Source: Silurus meridionalis
Lineage: Eukaryota; Chordata; Actinopteri; Siluriformes; Siluridae
Length of the DNA stretch: 64,000 nucleotides
Direction: 5' to 3'
Assembly (NCBI RefSeq): GCF_014805685.1
Contig: NC_060886.1
Location: 28,009,652 to 28,073,651, forward strand
The notes under the pieces are model-generated. The model was given only the letters and a program-made list of their open reading frames with translations, did no database searches and was not told the origin of the DNA. This document shows positions 46,790 through 59,270 of the stretch, in pieces. Numbering within the stretch: position 1 is the first letter of the stretch; the number at the start of each line of letters is the position of its first letter. The position numbers were made by a program, and so were the translations under genes.

Positions 46790-47740
46790 TGTGACTACGC
46801 CAGAAATTTCTATACTTCATGCAGTGTTGCTGTTGGCCTTTTGGTAACCTCCCTATTTAGTGTTTTCGTCTTCTCATCAACTTTGGTAGGTCATCCTAAT
46901 CTTTCCAATGTCTCTGTGGTGCCACATGTTCATCACCTATTGATAATGGTTTTGACAGTTCCCCATTGAACATTTAGTGCCTTCAATATTCTTTCATATC
47001 CCTCTGCAAGTTTCCCAGTTTCTTTGGCAACTCTTGGTGGCCCATCGCAATTAGTAGAACCCCAGACATTCAAGCAGTTAGGTTAATTAGGTAAATACAA
47101 AAGCAGATGAACAACACATGACATATTGCACGGTCATTATTTATTTTTGCAAAATTTAAGCCGACAAGGATAAGCCATGTGTGAAAATTTTAGTACACCT
47201 TCTGATTCAATAGCTTGTAGAGCCACCTCCAGCATCAGGAAAACAGTAACTAGAAATAATCATGTTCTGTATGACTTAAATATTCTCTCACATCGCTGTG
47301 AAGAAACTTTGGCCCACTCCTCTTGACAATGCTGATTCAGTTCTTTGAGGCTGGCAGGCATTTATAAGTGCATCATGCACCACTTATGACCTTAAAAGGT
47401 CCTGACACAGTATTTTTCAGCCTTTCTAATAAAGACTTGCCAGTGTGCTTGGGATCATTGTCCTGTTGCATGACCCAATTTTGTCCTAATCTTTCTAACT
47501 GTAAAATGATGAGCTAAACATTGTTTGCTAATGGCCTTATTGCTCTTCCCAGATTGATGTGCAGCAGCAGTTTCTTTTCTGAATCACTGGTGATGTCTTT
47601 CTTCCTTGACATTGTGTTAACGCACACCTCAATGCTCCGTACCGGCAATCTGAGCAAAACTTGGGCTTTTATAGAGGTGATCACACTGATGATCAGTTAA
47701 TCAAAGGGTGTACTTTCTTTTTCTCATGGCTGTATGTAAG
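46790..47740 (-). mobile_element. decayed Tc1-like element(s), minus strand
   Basis: A minus-strand NWVMQQDNDPKHTGKSLLER block near 47430-47480 carries the second catalytic Asp in the QDNDPKH context. The rest (for example the GTTTCTTTGGCAACTCTTGG region at 47019) is heavily decayed, and the exact boundaries between fragments are unclear. Confidence 0.6.
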
Positions 47741-49005
47741 GCTGCAAATTAAAAACCGGCAAAGAAATTCCACATCTGTTCAATTAACAGCCTATCCACT
47801 GTAATGCATCATAATAGATTTCAAATGAAACACAGCTTTCAATTACTCCAGCTCTTGCACTAATAGAGTTGAAAATACAGTGCAAACGGCGTGTCAAACA
47901 TATGAAGTCGAAATCGACGCTATGACTCCAGGCATACAAAAACATTTCTAATTCAGGTTTGCAGCAGTGTCTCTGAACTGCATAAGTATGTACATGACTT
48001 TGTGCCAAGATTAAGCCCCAGCAACAGAACAAAACAACTGATCTCCGAAGACCATCCACCCTCAGACACTGGCTTCATTCCTGTATGAGCGAAAAAATAA
48101 AAAGCTGTGGGTTTCTCACAGTTCTCATGCTGGCTGTTGTAGACATGGTGAAAGTCTCAGCATGTGGGTTACAATATATAATTAAATCCTACCAAAATGG
48201 CAGCACTAGACTGGATAGGAGCACCATGTAGATTTAAAGGGGGTTAATGCTATAAAAATCATCACAATGCCAATAAAGACTTTGTATGGAGGGAATCGCT
48301 CTGAAATAATACACTGTGGCATATCGTACATATTTACAGCTCGCTGTCATTAAATGTGCTGACTTTCAGCCTTGTGGAGTATTTTGTGGAGAAATATTTC
48401 ATTTATTCATCCACAATCAATGCCAACACAGAGACCTTTATGTCACTACGACAACACGTATTTATTGCTTCATTCATCCTGAATGATAACTGGGGAATCA
48501 GATATAGATGTCATGCATACCAGCCTAAGCCCAAAGTTGTAGTTGTATCTGAAAATGATCCGGACATTATTACCTACTATATACGTTTATTCACTACATT
48601 TTAATTCTTGCTTTTTCAATCCATTGCATTTCAGTAAACCTGCCAATGTTCGCATATGCATACCTGATCCCCATTCATTTCTCGTTTACTTGCTGTTTAT
48701 ATCTCTTTGTTCATTACCAAAGTCTTACCATTTTTTTTTTGCTGCATTTTCTAGTTCTGACACTTCTGTATTGTCACTGAAACCATTCTCCTGTTAATTT
48801 GCCAATTGCGCTTTTAGCCTTGTTCTGCATATATGTAAAGGTCAGCAGCTAAAATCCATTGATAAGACCTACATACATAAAAAGGGATTTTTCCAGAACT
48901 TTTTTAATTCATTCTAATATGTGGTTCAGCTTTTTTGACGCTGTCCTTGTATACAAAATATTCAAAATATTCACTTGTTTAACATTATGAATGTACACCA
49001 CGAAT
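47741..49005 (-). other. pth2r intron, nothing recognised
   Basis: AT-rich. Short ORFs without motifs. Confidence 0.4.
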
Positions 49006-49009
49006 TTTT

Positions 49010-49290
49010 AAAAAATTCTGTACATCTAAACATACATTCCACTTTTAGTCCCCGTTTGCTGTTAACCACCGCTCTCCTGAGATGTTTCAGAAGAATGTAC
49101 CTAAATGAGTGTGGGCTCAGGGCCTGGGGTGCAGTCAGTGTTTCAAATGATCCCAATGGTGTTTAAGAGGGTTGAGAGCTCTATAGCAGGCCATTTGTTA
49201 TTTTCCACTCAAACCCGTGTAGACCGCATCTTCATGGAGCTGGCTTTGTGCACAGGGGCATTGCGGTAGGCTGTTTGAACGGGTCTCCTT
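49010..49290 (-). mobile_element. Tc1-like relic fragment
   Basis: CATTCCACTTTTAGTCCCCG, then TTTAAGAGGGTTGAGAGCTC and CATGGAGCTGGCTTTGTGCA, complement of the HLWDELE-family interior and end. Confidence 0.65.
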
Positions 49291-49869
49291 GTTTAAGTGG
49301 AGGGAAAATGTAATGCGATGGTGATAAAGACATCCTATTACAAATTTGTGGAGCAGCTTGGGAAAGAGCCCATATAGCTAGAAAAGTCAGGTAAATACTA
49401 GAGAAATTAGTAAAACAAACCTGAGCATGAAATCTGGAAAAAAACGTGCTGCTTACGTTCTACGCTACAGAAGCTAACTGAAATCACCAGCACTACATCA
49501 CATCACTCTGCCTGTACTGGAACCTGAGGCTCTAGACTCTCTCTAGTGAGCTTTAGCTCTATCTTGAATTTACTCTCTTCTGGTAAGGTAGGATTCTAAC
49601 TTTGTATATCTATTTAACTCAGTTGATTCTAGAGTGTTGGTCTGTGCTTATTAGCTTGGTCAGGTGATTAATCAAGAGTAGTTTCAGTCTCACTTGAGGT
49701 GTGAATTGTGGGCAGGGCTTACTCACTTATATTGAAGGCGTCTGTAGCGGTAGTAGGTAGTCCCCACAAGTAGGTAACCCCCTTAAAGTCAGTAACTCTT
49801 AGTGTATTTAGAAAGTCCTATTTATACTATTTCTTACTTTAAAAACATTGATCTCAAACTGGGAGATTA

Positions 49870-52800
49870 GTCATGTGCCTCAAACCCATCTCTGTAGTAA
49901 TCTCTTACAGACACAGACGTTCCTATCCACAGAACAGATGTCACATCGTCAGTAACCTCATCTACCCTTCCCTGTTGTCTCAATCTCAAACAGCGGTGGT
50001 AGGTGGGCTCTGGAATTGTCAGTCTGCTGTAAGGAAAGCTGACTTCATCACAGGCTTGGCTTCCCACTACACATTTGACTTTCTGGCACTTACTGAGACC
50101 TGGATATCCCCACAGAACACTGCTACACCAGCTGCTCTGTCTTCTGCCTATGCTTTCTCTCATTCACCAAGAGAAACTGGTAGAGGTGGTGGTACAGGTC
50201 TACTTTTATCACGGAGATGGTGTTTCACACCTCTCCCTTTGTCTCATTTAACCATCTCTTCTTTTGAATTTCATGCAGTTTCAGTTACCTCTCCAATCAA
50301 CCTTTTCATCATTGTCATCTACCGCCTCCTGGTCCCCTTGGGGACTTCCTAGAAGAGATGGACACGCTCCTCAGTACTTTCCCTCTGACGGCACCCTCTG
50401 ACAGTTCTTGGTGACTTCAACCTCCCATCCGACAAACTTCAGTCATCTTGCCTCTTGCCTTTTCTGAATACCTTCTCCTTGACATTTAACAGCTGCCCTC
50501 CAACACACAAGGGAGGAAATGTCCTGGACCTGGTTTTCACCCGTCCTACTCCAGCTACAGACATGACTGCCACTCCACTTCCAATCTCTGATCATCACCT
50601 GGTTTCCTTTTTAATCACTCTTCCTATTCAACCTAAAAATAATTTACATGTCTCTCTTATCCGTCCTAACCTTCACTCTATCTCCCCTCCTCTGTAACTT
50701 CATGTACTCTTTCATCTCTTCCTGACCCGTCTCCTTTTCCTCTCTACCCTTAGACGTTGCTACGGACTCCTTCCTCTCATCTCTTTCCTCAACCATGGAC
50801 CTCCTTTGTCCCTTGACTACAAGACCCAAGAAGACTTCTTGTCCCACACCGTGGCTGTCAGAAGTTTTGCGCAGTAATCGACGAGAACTCCGATCTGCAG
50901 AGAGGAAGTGGAAAAAATCACAGCTTGATGTAGACCTCTCATCTTACCGTGCACTCCTGACCAAATTTTCTTTGGAGGTGACTTCTGCCAAAACTGCCTT
51001 CTACAAGGAAAAGCTTGAGGCCTCTGCACAAGATCCTCGTAAGCTTCACAACATCTTCTCTTCTCTACTAAACCCCTGCTGCACCTGCTCCATCCTCCTG
51101 ACTGCTAATGACTTTGCCTCCTTCTATGATGAGAAGATTAGGAAAATCTGCCAGACCTTCACTTCCTCTCCAACAATGATTACACAACACAGCCAACAAT
51201 CCACTACGTCTCTGTCAAGCTTCTCAACCTTAACAGAAGATGAGATACTGCAAGTCATCCGATCCTGCAATCCCACCACCTGTCCTCTGGATCCAATCCC
51301 TTCAACTACGCTCCAGACCATCACGCAAGATCTCCTGCCCTTCATCTCCACAATCATCAATGGGTCATTAACATCTGGCTATGTACCAACTACCTTCAAG
51401 CAAGCAAGGGTCATTCCTATCTTGAAGAAACCGGCTCTGGATCCATCAGACATCAACAACTACAGACCGGTATCACTCCTTTCCTTTCTTTCTAAATCTC
51501 TGGAACGCACTGTTTTTAACCAACTGTCTGTCTATCTCTCACAGAACAACCTCCACGATCCGAACCAGTCTGGGTTCAAAGCGGCACATTCCACAGAGAC
51601 GGCCCTATTGGCTGTTTCTGAGAAACTACATGCTGCTCGGTCAGCCAAGCTGTCATCTGTACTTATCTTTCTGGACCTTTCAGCAGCATTTGACACAGTC
51701 AACCACAAGACACTTTTGTCAACCCTCAAGAGCCTTGGTATCTGCGGAACAGCATGGGAATGGTTTGCTTCCTACCTGGAAGGTCGCTCATACCAGGTAA
51801 CATGGAGGATCCACATCTGCCCGTGCAGACTCACCACTGGTGTCCCACAAGGCTCGGTACTTGGTCCCCTCCTTTTCTCCCTCTATACCCACTCCATTGG
51901 TGAAGTCATATCCTCACATGGGTTTTCTTATCACTGCTATGCAGATGACACTCAACTCATCTTTTCTTTCCTCCATCAGATACCACAGCTTCCGCTCGGA
52001 TCTCAGCATGCTTGTCAGACATATCTTTATGGATGAGGGCTCACCAACTTAAACTCAACCCCAGCAAAACAGAACTGCTGGTCATCCCAGGTGATTCATC
52101 TCCAGGTCAAGATCTACAAATAACACTTCATGACTCTCTGCTCTCCCCTTCAGCCACTGCTCGTAACCTTGGGGTAACTATGGACAATGAACTGTCTTTT
52201 TTCCCACATATCGCTAATGTTGCTCGTTCTTGTCGATTTCTTCTCTATAACATCCGAAGGATTCGACCATTTCTGTCCATACAGGCTGCCCAGTTGCTTG
52301 TTCAGTCTCTTGTCATTTCAAGACTGGACTACTGCAACTCTCTGCTGGCAGGTCTTCCCCTGAACGCTATTCGTCCACTGCAAATGATCCAAAACGCAGC
52401 TGCACGACTTGTGTTCAATCAGCCCAAGTTTTCCACACCACCCCACTGCTGCGCTCCTTCACTGGCTTCCAGTAGCTGCACGTATCAGATTCAAAACACT
52501 GATGCTTGCCTACAAGGCCAAAATGGACCAGCACCATCTTACCTCAGTGACCTCATCACATCTCGCACTGCACCACGCTGTCTGAGATCCTCCAGCACTG
52601 CTCGACTGGTACCACCTTCTCTCAGAATGAGAGGTAAGTACAATTCAAGGCTCTTCTCTGTTCTGGCACCGAGGTGGTGGAATGAACTTCCCCTAGATGT
52701 CCGTACAGCAGAGTCCCTGATTATCTTTAAGCGACGACTGAAGACCTACCTCTTCCTGAAATACCTAAATTAGCACTTTCCAAGTTTGTAGAATTCGAGT

Positions 52801-52936
52801 TATATTTATATTGAGTTTGTATTCTTGCATACCAGTGTAGATTTATTCACTACTAGAGATTTAAAGCACGTTTGTACGTCGCTCTGGATAAGGGCGTCTG
52901 CTAAATGCCGCAAATGTAAATGTAAATGTAAATGTA
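49870..52936 (+). mobile_element. L2-clade LINE, near full length but inactivated (copy 2)
   Basis: Apurinic endonuclease domain: ALTETWISPQN near 50085, LGDFNLP near 50407 and SDHHLVSF near 50588. Reverse transcriptase: NNYRPVSLLSFLSKSLERTV near 51460, LIFLDLSAAFDTVNH near 51665, GVPQGSVLGPLLFS near 51840 and the catalytic YADD at about 51937-51948. C-terminal region to WNELPLDVRTAES near 52680. The 3' end has the CTCTGGATAAGGGCGTCTGC motif and a TGTAAATGTAAATG tail. Frameshifts near 50335, 51975 and 52440 inactivate it. The stretch 49430-49869 may be its 5' UTR. It is antisense to pth2r in the 18 kb intron. Confidence 0.92.
50795..52036 (+). pseudogene. L2 reverse transcriptase ORF, 413 codons, frame-broken
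   Basis: Open from within the spacer after the endonuclease domain to just past YADDTQLIFSF. A one-base deficit in TTTTCTTTCCTCCATCAGA then shifts it into a wrong frame (LHQIPQL). The normal reading continues in the frame 52012-52773 (LNPSKTELLVIP, then RRIRPFLS). The upstream endonuclease piece is in 49873-50352. The family protein is normally continuous. Confidence 0.85.
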
Positions 52937-53064
52937 GACTCTATGTTAAACCTACCATGGGGCAGTACCAAATCATGAAGTGCAATAGATGCGATGAAAC
53001 CTGATGCGTTATGAAGTGATGGATCGAAGAAGTTAGCATTTCCACAGGACTCAAAATTACTCAC

Positions 53065-53251
53065 ATACTGAGAGGTGTTCACCGGTGCCACATCCACTGT
53101 GTTCGTGAGGTTGTTCATTAGCACAGCATCAAACTCCTGGAGCCCAGAGCTGGTGTGCACCACCCGGTCTTTCACAAAGATGCTTATAGCTCGCAGTATG
53201 AAGGACACAAACAGATGCATGTGGATGTAGTTCCTTGTGCAATGCAGCCGC
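53065..53251 (-). CDS. pth2r: pth2r exon: first intracellular loop, TM2 and first extracellular loop
   Basis: A 187-bp exon encoding [20 protein letters not shown] then [20 protein letters not shown], ending [19 protein letters not shown] is the conserved intracellular loop 1/TM2 signature. The long variable extracellular loop 1 (about 35 residues, with possible N-glycosylation sites NLT and NTS) is typical of PTH receptors. The acceptor is CATCTATAG and the donor GTGAGT after CAGTAT. The L2 LINE copy stops only about 130 bp beyond the donor, inside the downstream intron. Confidence 0.95.
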
Positions 53252-53399
53252 CTATAGATGTCCAGAGGTAAGTTTGTACAGTGAAATATTCATGTTTCTT
53301 ATAATAAAAAATAATATATTTGAATATTTTCATGATGGAACAGGTTTGGGTCTCCTAGTTCAAGTGAAGGAAAAATTTAATGCTACCTCCAACTTTCTG

Positions 53400-54000
53400 T
53401 GTGTGTTTATGTAGGTGTATACGTACATATATCCAGGATCTCACTGTGTACAAGTGAGTACACCACTTAAATTTCAGCAACCATTTTAGTACATATTGTA
53501 ATGGGACAATTCTATAGAAATGTGGATATATTTTAGAGTAGTCAATGTGCAGCTTGTGTAGCAGTACAGATTTACTGTCCTCTGAAAACAACATACAGCT
53601 ACTGCTGTCAAAGTAGTTAGTACTATTCATCATGTTCATGTTTTTGTCTGCTTGACAGAACCATACAAATTTGTGTTTCTTGTGTTAGAGCAGTTAAAAT
53701 TTGGTGCTTTGGGTAAAATTCTCTCATACTGACCACTGGATGTTCAACATGGCAACTCATGGCAAAGACTTTAAATTGTTGCTCTCCACAAAAATGGCCT
53801 TGGCTATAAGAAAATCGGTAACACCCTGAAACTGAGTTACAGTACAGTGCCCAGGGTCATACAGAGGTTTTCCATGAAGGATTCCACTCAGAACAAGAGT
53901 AAGCTGAAGGTGAAGGTGAAGGTGACGGAGCCCTGGTGAATTCCATGCCCAGGAGACTCAAGGCAGTGCTAGATAACAATGGTGTTCATAAACATATATT
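53400..54000. mobile_element. Tc1/mariner-like relic
   Basis: A leader with CACTGTGTACAAGTGAGTAC is followed by a transposase N-terminal remnant on plus near 53740-53900 (frames giving MATHGKDF, LLSTKMALAIRKS, and TVQCPGSYRGF after breaks). The second half is missing. Confidence 0.5.
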
Positions 54001-54257
54001 TGCATAAAGCAGCCATTTTTGTTCAATGCCAATGTTGATTAGAGTATTAAACTTGAAAAGTATTCATTTAAGCTCATGACAATCTTGTAATTAATCTCAA
54101 TAAATATAATTTAGTCGATTAAAAGCCCTTATTTAAAACTTGGCACATCAGTAAAACAAATGTTTAGTAATTTAAAAAAAAAAAATGTTGGTGAAGTTTA
54201 TTATTATTTTTTTTTATATCTGAGTAAAGAATGGACATCAGGAATAAAATTGTGTTG

Positions 54258-54324
<67 letters not shown>

Positions 54325-55290
54325 TAGTATAGTATAGTCTCTTTTCATACCTTCAGTATAACATTAACCTACTACAGGATTAATACTTTTTTTTTTTTTC
54401 ATCAAATTTAATTAGCCTAGGGTTTCAGTAATCCTGAGTGTAATTGCAAATGGACTAGGGCTCATCAATTTTAATCAAATGTGCTACCGGAATTTAAATA
54501 CCTTTTATTTCCTTTTTCAAAAAACACTACAACCGTGTCTGATACATCTTTATAAATAGAATTTTTATTTTATTTTAATTCCTTTCAACTTTTGAGTCAT
54601 TCTTGATCATTGTTTAAAATGTGTGTTCAAAACCGTGTTAAACAATTAATAAAACATCTATTCATCTTGTGCAGTTTGGAAATAAGAAATGTTTAACAAT
54701 GATGAGAACAGCAGATTTCAGCTGAATGTCAATGTTCTATTAATATAATCCTGGCTTTAATTTTGTCTTCATACAAATATCGGGACAAATGTTGCGGTCT
54801 CATTAAATAGAAGTGTTTCATTCGTTCTCCATTTTCCTACAATTACTTTTGTCTTAGTTGGTAATTACTTATTGAGCCAGATGGGAAGCTAATGGACAAA
54901 ACAATCTTTTTTATGAATTTGGTTTAACCTTTAAACTGCAGATAATTGTGTATAACATGCAGACATGTCTCCTGCCAAATAAAGAAATGTATTTTTTCCA
55001 TTAAAGTATGCTAGCCACCAAGAAAACACTTATTGTCTATCCTCTGGAGCACATTATCTAGTAATTGATAATGTCTAAAATGACGTCATTAGCAAATAGC
55101 TGTCTGGCTACCTGCACAATAATTATGGTGAATCTATTTTTTGAATGCTGAGATACTTTCACATACACCAATCTTCCAAATCAACATTGCCATAAGGTGG
55201 TGTACCTCACAGCACTGCCCATTTTTTTTTTACTTTGAGAATTTGCTGTTATTGATGCCACTTCTCATGTGATTCTAATGTTATAGCTGC
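54001..55290 (-). other. pth2r intron with a (TA)n run
   Basis: AT-rich, with about 60 bases of TA alternation at 54258-54318. Nothing else recognised. Confidence 0.6.
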
Positions 55291-55294
55291 TGTA

Positions 55295-55640
55295 CACTAT
55301 ATACACAAAAGGAACATTCCATTGCACATTTACACCTCGTTTGCTGTTATGACTACCTCCATTCTTCTGGGAAGACATTTCACTAGATTTTGAAGTGTGG
55401 TTGTAGAGATTTGTGCTCCTTTAGGCAACACAAGAGCTTCCAATCCAACCAATGTAAAGAAGATTCTCATTGAGCTGGTTTTTATACTGGAACAGGTTTG
55501 GGTCTAATAGTTTAAGTGGTAATGGTATCACATTTGAAGACATCCTAAACAATTGTGTACCTTCGATTTTGTGATAACGGTTTGGTCCAAAGAACCAAAT
55601 ATGGCTGGAAAAGGCGCAGTATTTTTGCTGATATAGTGTA
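55295..55640 (-). mobile_element. Tc1-like deletion derivative
   Basis: ACTATATACACAAAAGGAAC at the left and GATATAGTGTA at the right. The interior phrases GACTACCTCCATTCTTCTGG and TAGAGATTTGTGCTCCTTTA mark the same HLWDELE family. Confidence 0.65.
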
Positions 55641-56500
55641 TTTGTGGGTAAACTACATGTACATGAATGGCCAGAATTTATAAATCGAATAATTTGATTT
55701 AATCATGGAATCATGTATTCCTGTCCAATGCTTTTTTCGTTTTTCAACACTCCTGGTTAACTTTTAACTGCCCAAAAATGTTAAAGATTGTTCATCGAGA
55801 TATTCTGCAGAACTTTCTACTACAGAGCCTGCTGCAGGAGTGGGCAAGTTCAAAACCAAACCGGGCCTCATTCTCCACATCGCCATTCCTCCCTCCTAAA
55901 AGGGCTTGGAATAACTATGTTCAGAAAGATATGACGGCAAAAGATCTTCTGAGTGCGATGTACCCTAAAGGATTGTTCCATGACTCATTTCACACTTCAG
56001 TTACTGTACTGTCAGTGCTGCGCCTGTTCACTTGGCTTTGAAACGCTTTGAGCCTCGTTCGTCAAGTGTTCAGATACCTTTGCGCCTAAAATCTGTTTGA
56101 AACTTTTCAACTGTTGATTACTGAATATTTTCATTTTACATAAAATATAGCATGAAGTGAGTAACCACTTGAGCTCATATTGTACTCAGTGTAACTAATG
56201 CTTTTAGCCTATAGTTTTAATGGTGTTTAATGTGTTCGCTCGATTTGCTTTGAACACTCGTGCATGGACAATTTGGAAGCATTAAAGCTCATTAGCATAA
56301 TTTATGCACAACCTGCTCCTGAATCTACAATTATGGTTTGTCTTTTGTATTATTTTCAATCTTTTTTGTTCTGTCCATAGTATTATACTCCAGAACATTA
56401 AGAACCAAATGTACAACGTGAGGTTGAGTTGACAACATAATCTTCTAAACCTTTATATTATCAGCTTTTGTCACTGTGTTGTGATCATCTTAGCTTTAAT
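55641..56500 (-). other. pth2r intron, nothing recognised
   Basis: Contains an 87-codon plus-strand ORF (55778-56041) with no motif I recognise. AT-rich otherwise. Confidence 0.4.
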
Positions 56501-56503
56501 TGC

Positions 56504-56507
<4 letters not shown>

Positions 56508-56545
<38 letters not shown>

Positions 56546-56549
56546 CTCT
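56508..56549. repeat. (CT)n microsatellite
   Basis: About 20 CT units with one CG interruption. Confidence 0.9.
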
Positions 56550-56658
56550 GCTTTTGTACACCACTATTTCTGCAGCTATTTGGCTTTCAATCTCAATTTC
56601 AGCTTATTTGCATATTGGCATTGAGCATGGTATTTGCAACATACAAGTTGAGAACAAA

Positions 56659-56935
56659 GTGGATGGATGGATAGATGGATGGATGGATGGATGGATGGAT
56701 GGATGGATGGATGGATGGATGGGTGGATGGATGGATGGATGGGTGGGTGGATGGGTGGATGAATGGATGGATGGATGGGTGGATACCTGGATGGGTGGAT
56801 ACCTGGATGGATGGATGGATGGATGGGTGGATGGATGGATGGATGGGTGGATGGATGGATGGATGGATGAATGGGTGGATGGATGAATGGATGGATGGAT
56901 GGGTGGATGGATGGATGGATGGGTGGATAGATGGA
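56659..56935. repeat. GGAT tetranucleotide array
   Basis: About 275 bases of GGAT with GGGT, GAAT and ATACCT variants. The variant pattern GGGTGGATACCTGGAT occurs twice near 56777-56806. ORFs reading MDGW or HPSI repeats are artefacts. Confidence 0.95.
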
Positions 56936-56964
56936 TGCTTTGCTGATTGTACCCAAGGCCTTCT

Positions 56965-57138
56965 CACCTCTAAATGAGCACAAAATCTTCAAAATCTAGT
57001 GGAACCTTCTCTCAAAAAAGTGGAGGTTATTATACAGTAACAGCAAATGGGAACTAAATATGGATTGGGATGTTCAAAAAAGCACATACGAATCTACTGG
57101 TCAGGTGTCCACAAACTTTTGTCCATACAGTGTAAATG
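56965..57138 (+). mobile_element. Tc1-like 3' end
   Basis: AATGAGCACAAAATCTTCAA, then GTGGAGGTTATTATACAG and GGTCAGGTGTCCACAAACTT with TTGTCCATACAGTGT. Right end of an HLWDELE-family copy whose left part is lost beside the GGAT array. Confidence 0.75.
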
Positions 57139-57669
57139 AAACAGCACATTAGTAAGGCTAATATCTAAAATCCTGTGGGATTGTTAAATTGTGAAACGGA
57201 GAACAGAGAATCTTGACAAAGGAAAATAATAAAATAGAAAAAAATCGAAAAAAAATTAAATAGAATTATTATATAGCAAATATAAACATATATAAAAAAA
57301 ATGAAGTTTGTTTTATTCTATAGGCAAAAAAAATATTCATATTTACAATAATATATATACTTTCAAGCTTCAAATGAGTTAAATATTTTTTTAAATAGGT
57401 TTAAAAAAATCCTATATTTGATGTTTGATATCAAATAATTTAGATTCGCATTCTAGTGACATAAAAGCTTCTATTAATTCATTTTATAATTTAGAAAAAT
57501 ATGTATATTTACAATAATATATATACTTTCATAAGTCAAATATAATTTAAATAGGTTTAAAAAATCTTATATTTGATGTTTGTCGTACGTATTGTTGTGT
57601 CAATATGTATTAATGATTCAGTAAGCAACTTTGACAATAAAAAAATACACACATACTGTACAACCTTAC
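57139..57669 (-). other. pth2r intron with a small tandem duplication
   Basis: Very AT-rich. ACAATAATATATATACTTTC with flanks (57345-57440) recurs at 57510-57590, including TTTAAATAGGTTTAAAAAA and ATATTTGATGTTTG, so about 100 bp is duplicated with roughly 165 bp spacing. Confidence 0.6.
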
Positions 57670-57767
57670 CTAAAATATCCAATGATGAGGATGGCCACCA
57701 GAAGAGACCCAAAGGACACTGCATACCCCACAGTGTACATGATATAAAGCCTTTCAAAAAATTCTTC
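57670..57767 (-). CDS. pth2r: pth2r exon: TM1
   Basis: A 98-bp exon encoding [20 protein letters not shown], then [12 protein letters not shown] and two bases of a split Arg codon that the next exon completes. YTVGYxxSFGSLxVAxLIxxYF is the class B TM1 signature. The acceptor is ACACTTGCAG and the donor GTAAGG. It joins in phase 0 to the upstream exon ending in RER. Confidence 0.95.
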
Positions 57768-57863
57768 CTGCAAGTGTAAAGGTACAAATGAGTGTTTAAT
57801 TCACACTGGGAATATCTCCATAAAAGGAAAATAAAAGCAGAACATTATTGGGCAATAGCTTAC

Positions 57864-57979
57864 TCTCTCTCTGTTGGGCCCAGGAGATTTTATACACTCT
57901 GTGTAATTAGCCCATGTCTTATTCAAGCCCTCTCCAAGCACCCAGGAACTATTGGATTCACACCTTCTGTAGGCATAAC
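57864..57979 (-). CDS. pth2r: pth2r exon: C-terminal half of the extracellular hormone-binding domain
   Basis: A 116-bp exon encoding [20 protein letters not shown] then [18 protein letters not shown]. It supplies two of the six conserved cysteines of the class B hormone receptor domain and the TWxNYxxC motif. Three N-glycosylation sequons are visible (NSS, NKT, NYT). The acceptor is CCATTACAG and the donor GTAAGC. The first two bases complete a Gly codon split with the upstream exon. Confidence 0.93.
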
Positions 57980-58144
57980 CTGTAATGGTGAAAATATGTT
58001 AGCATACAGTATGTATTAACATATTTGTTGAGTGCATTCACAGTATTCAAGTATTCCAACCGTCATTTAATCTTCATTCAATCTTATTATATTTTTCCAA
58101 ATCAATATACATTCCATACCCCAAGCAAATTTATTAAAGAAAAA

Positions 58145-58823
58145 AATATCCGGACTATAAGCCGCACCCACTGAATTTTACAAATATTTTTATTTTAAAC
58201 ATAAATAAGCCCCACCCGTCTATAAGCGGCACTGTCTACACTGAAACTAATGAACTTTACACAGGCTTTAACGAAAGACAGTGTCTGTTACACGGTGTAA
58301 CAGGTGAAATATGTTGTGGCTCCTTTAAGAGCAGGGCGGCATTTTGGGAGTAGCCTGCCGCCGCATTTTTCCGGTATTAGTGCATGTGTGCAAGGCCGAG
58401 GAATATGTCCTTATAATTTTCTGATGCTCATTTCTAAGTTTCTTTGACTAACCCGTAACGCTGTTGCCAAGAAAAAAAAAAAAAAGCAGGAGTTTTGGAA
58501 ACCTGTCTGTGCTTATATGATTTCTGTTGCAACTGGAGTTAGTGAGCTCTCCCTTCACCCAGACTCAACGCATTACAACGGCTTGTATCTAAACAGTAGC
58601 CGACCAAGTAAGTCATTGTTCACTGTCTTCATTGTTCATTGAACACAGGTGAGGTGCGTTTTTTCGTTTCCGTTCGGAAATTTCATTGGTCTAATGTTAT
58701 GGGGTTCAGTTTTTTGGCTTGAAATTTGTGAAACCGGAAAAAACACAGGAAAAATCCATAAATAAGCCGCGGGGTTCAAAACGTGGGAAAAAAGTAGCGG
58801 CTTATAGTACGAAAAATGCGGTA
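58145..58823. mobile_element. MITE with CCGGACTATAA ends (copy 2)
   Basis: Starts ATATCCGGACTATAAGCCGC, ends CGGCTTATAGTACGAAAAAT then GCGGTA. Shares long blocks with 44158-44874 (for example CTTTACACAGGCTTTAACGA and GTTGCAACTGGAGTTAG) but carries a roughly 45-base segment (near 58305-58350) absent from copy 1 and lacks about 100 bases that copy 1 has. Confidence 0.85.
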
Positions 58824-59270
58824 TATATATATTTTATTGATATAACTATTCAGACACTTTGCTATGAAGCAGCATGCTTCTCTGGATCATCATTTAGATG
58901 TTACTCATATGTCTACTATAATTGCAGTCCACCTTTTGGCATATTTCTTTGAATAGGCATTGTTTGGAAACATCTGTCGATATAAGGTCTAAAAGCTGAG
59001 CAAAAAACGTAGGTCGAAGCTGAGACACAGGACTGTTTTAAATCACAAATCCTGGAACGTTGCAAAAATCCTGCCTTATTAAAAGATCCCAAGAGTACAA
59101 ACGGCCTCCATACATCTCAAAATGGAAGACGTTTAGAACAACTAGGACGGTTCCCTTTTGATATTATTCATACACCTTGACCTGTTTATACTAGTTTGAG
59201 GAAAATTCTTTGACAACAAATCAAGTCACTGTAGATCATTACAAAAATGCTGTAAATTTTAATAACATAC

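Noticed and set aside
55778..56041. 87-codon ORF
   Set aside because: No motif, no splice context and no repeat match; ORFs of this length are expected by chance in 64 kb.
56576..56992. MDGW and HPSI repeat ORFs
   Set aside because: Translations of the GGAT array on both strands.
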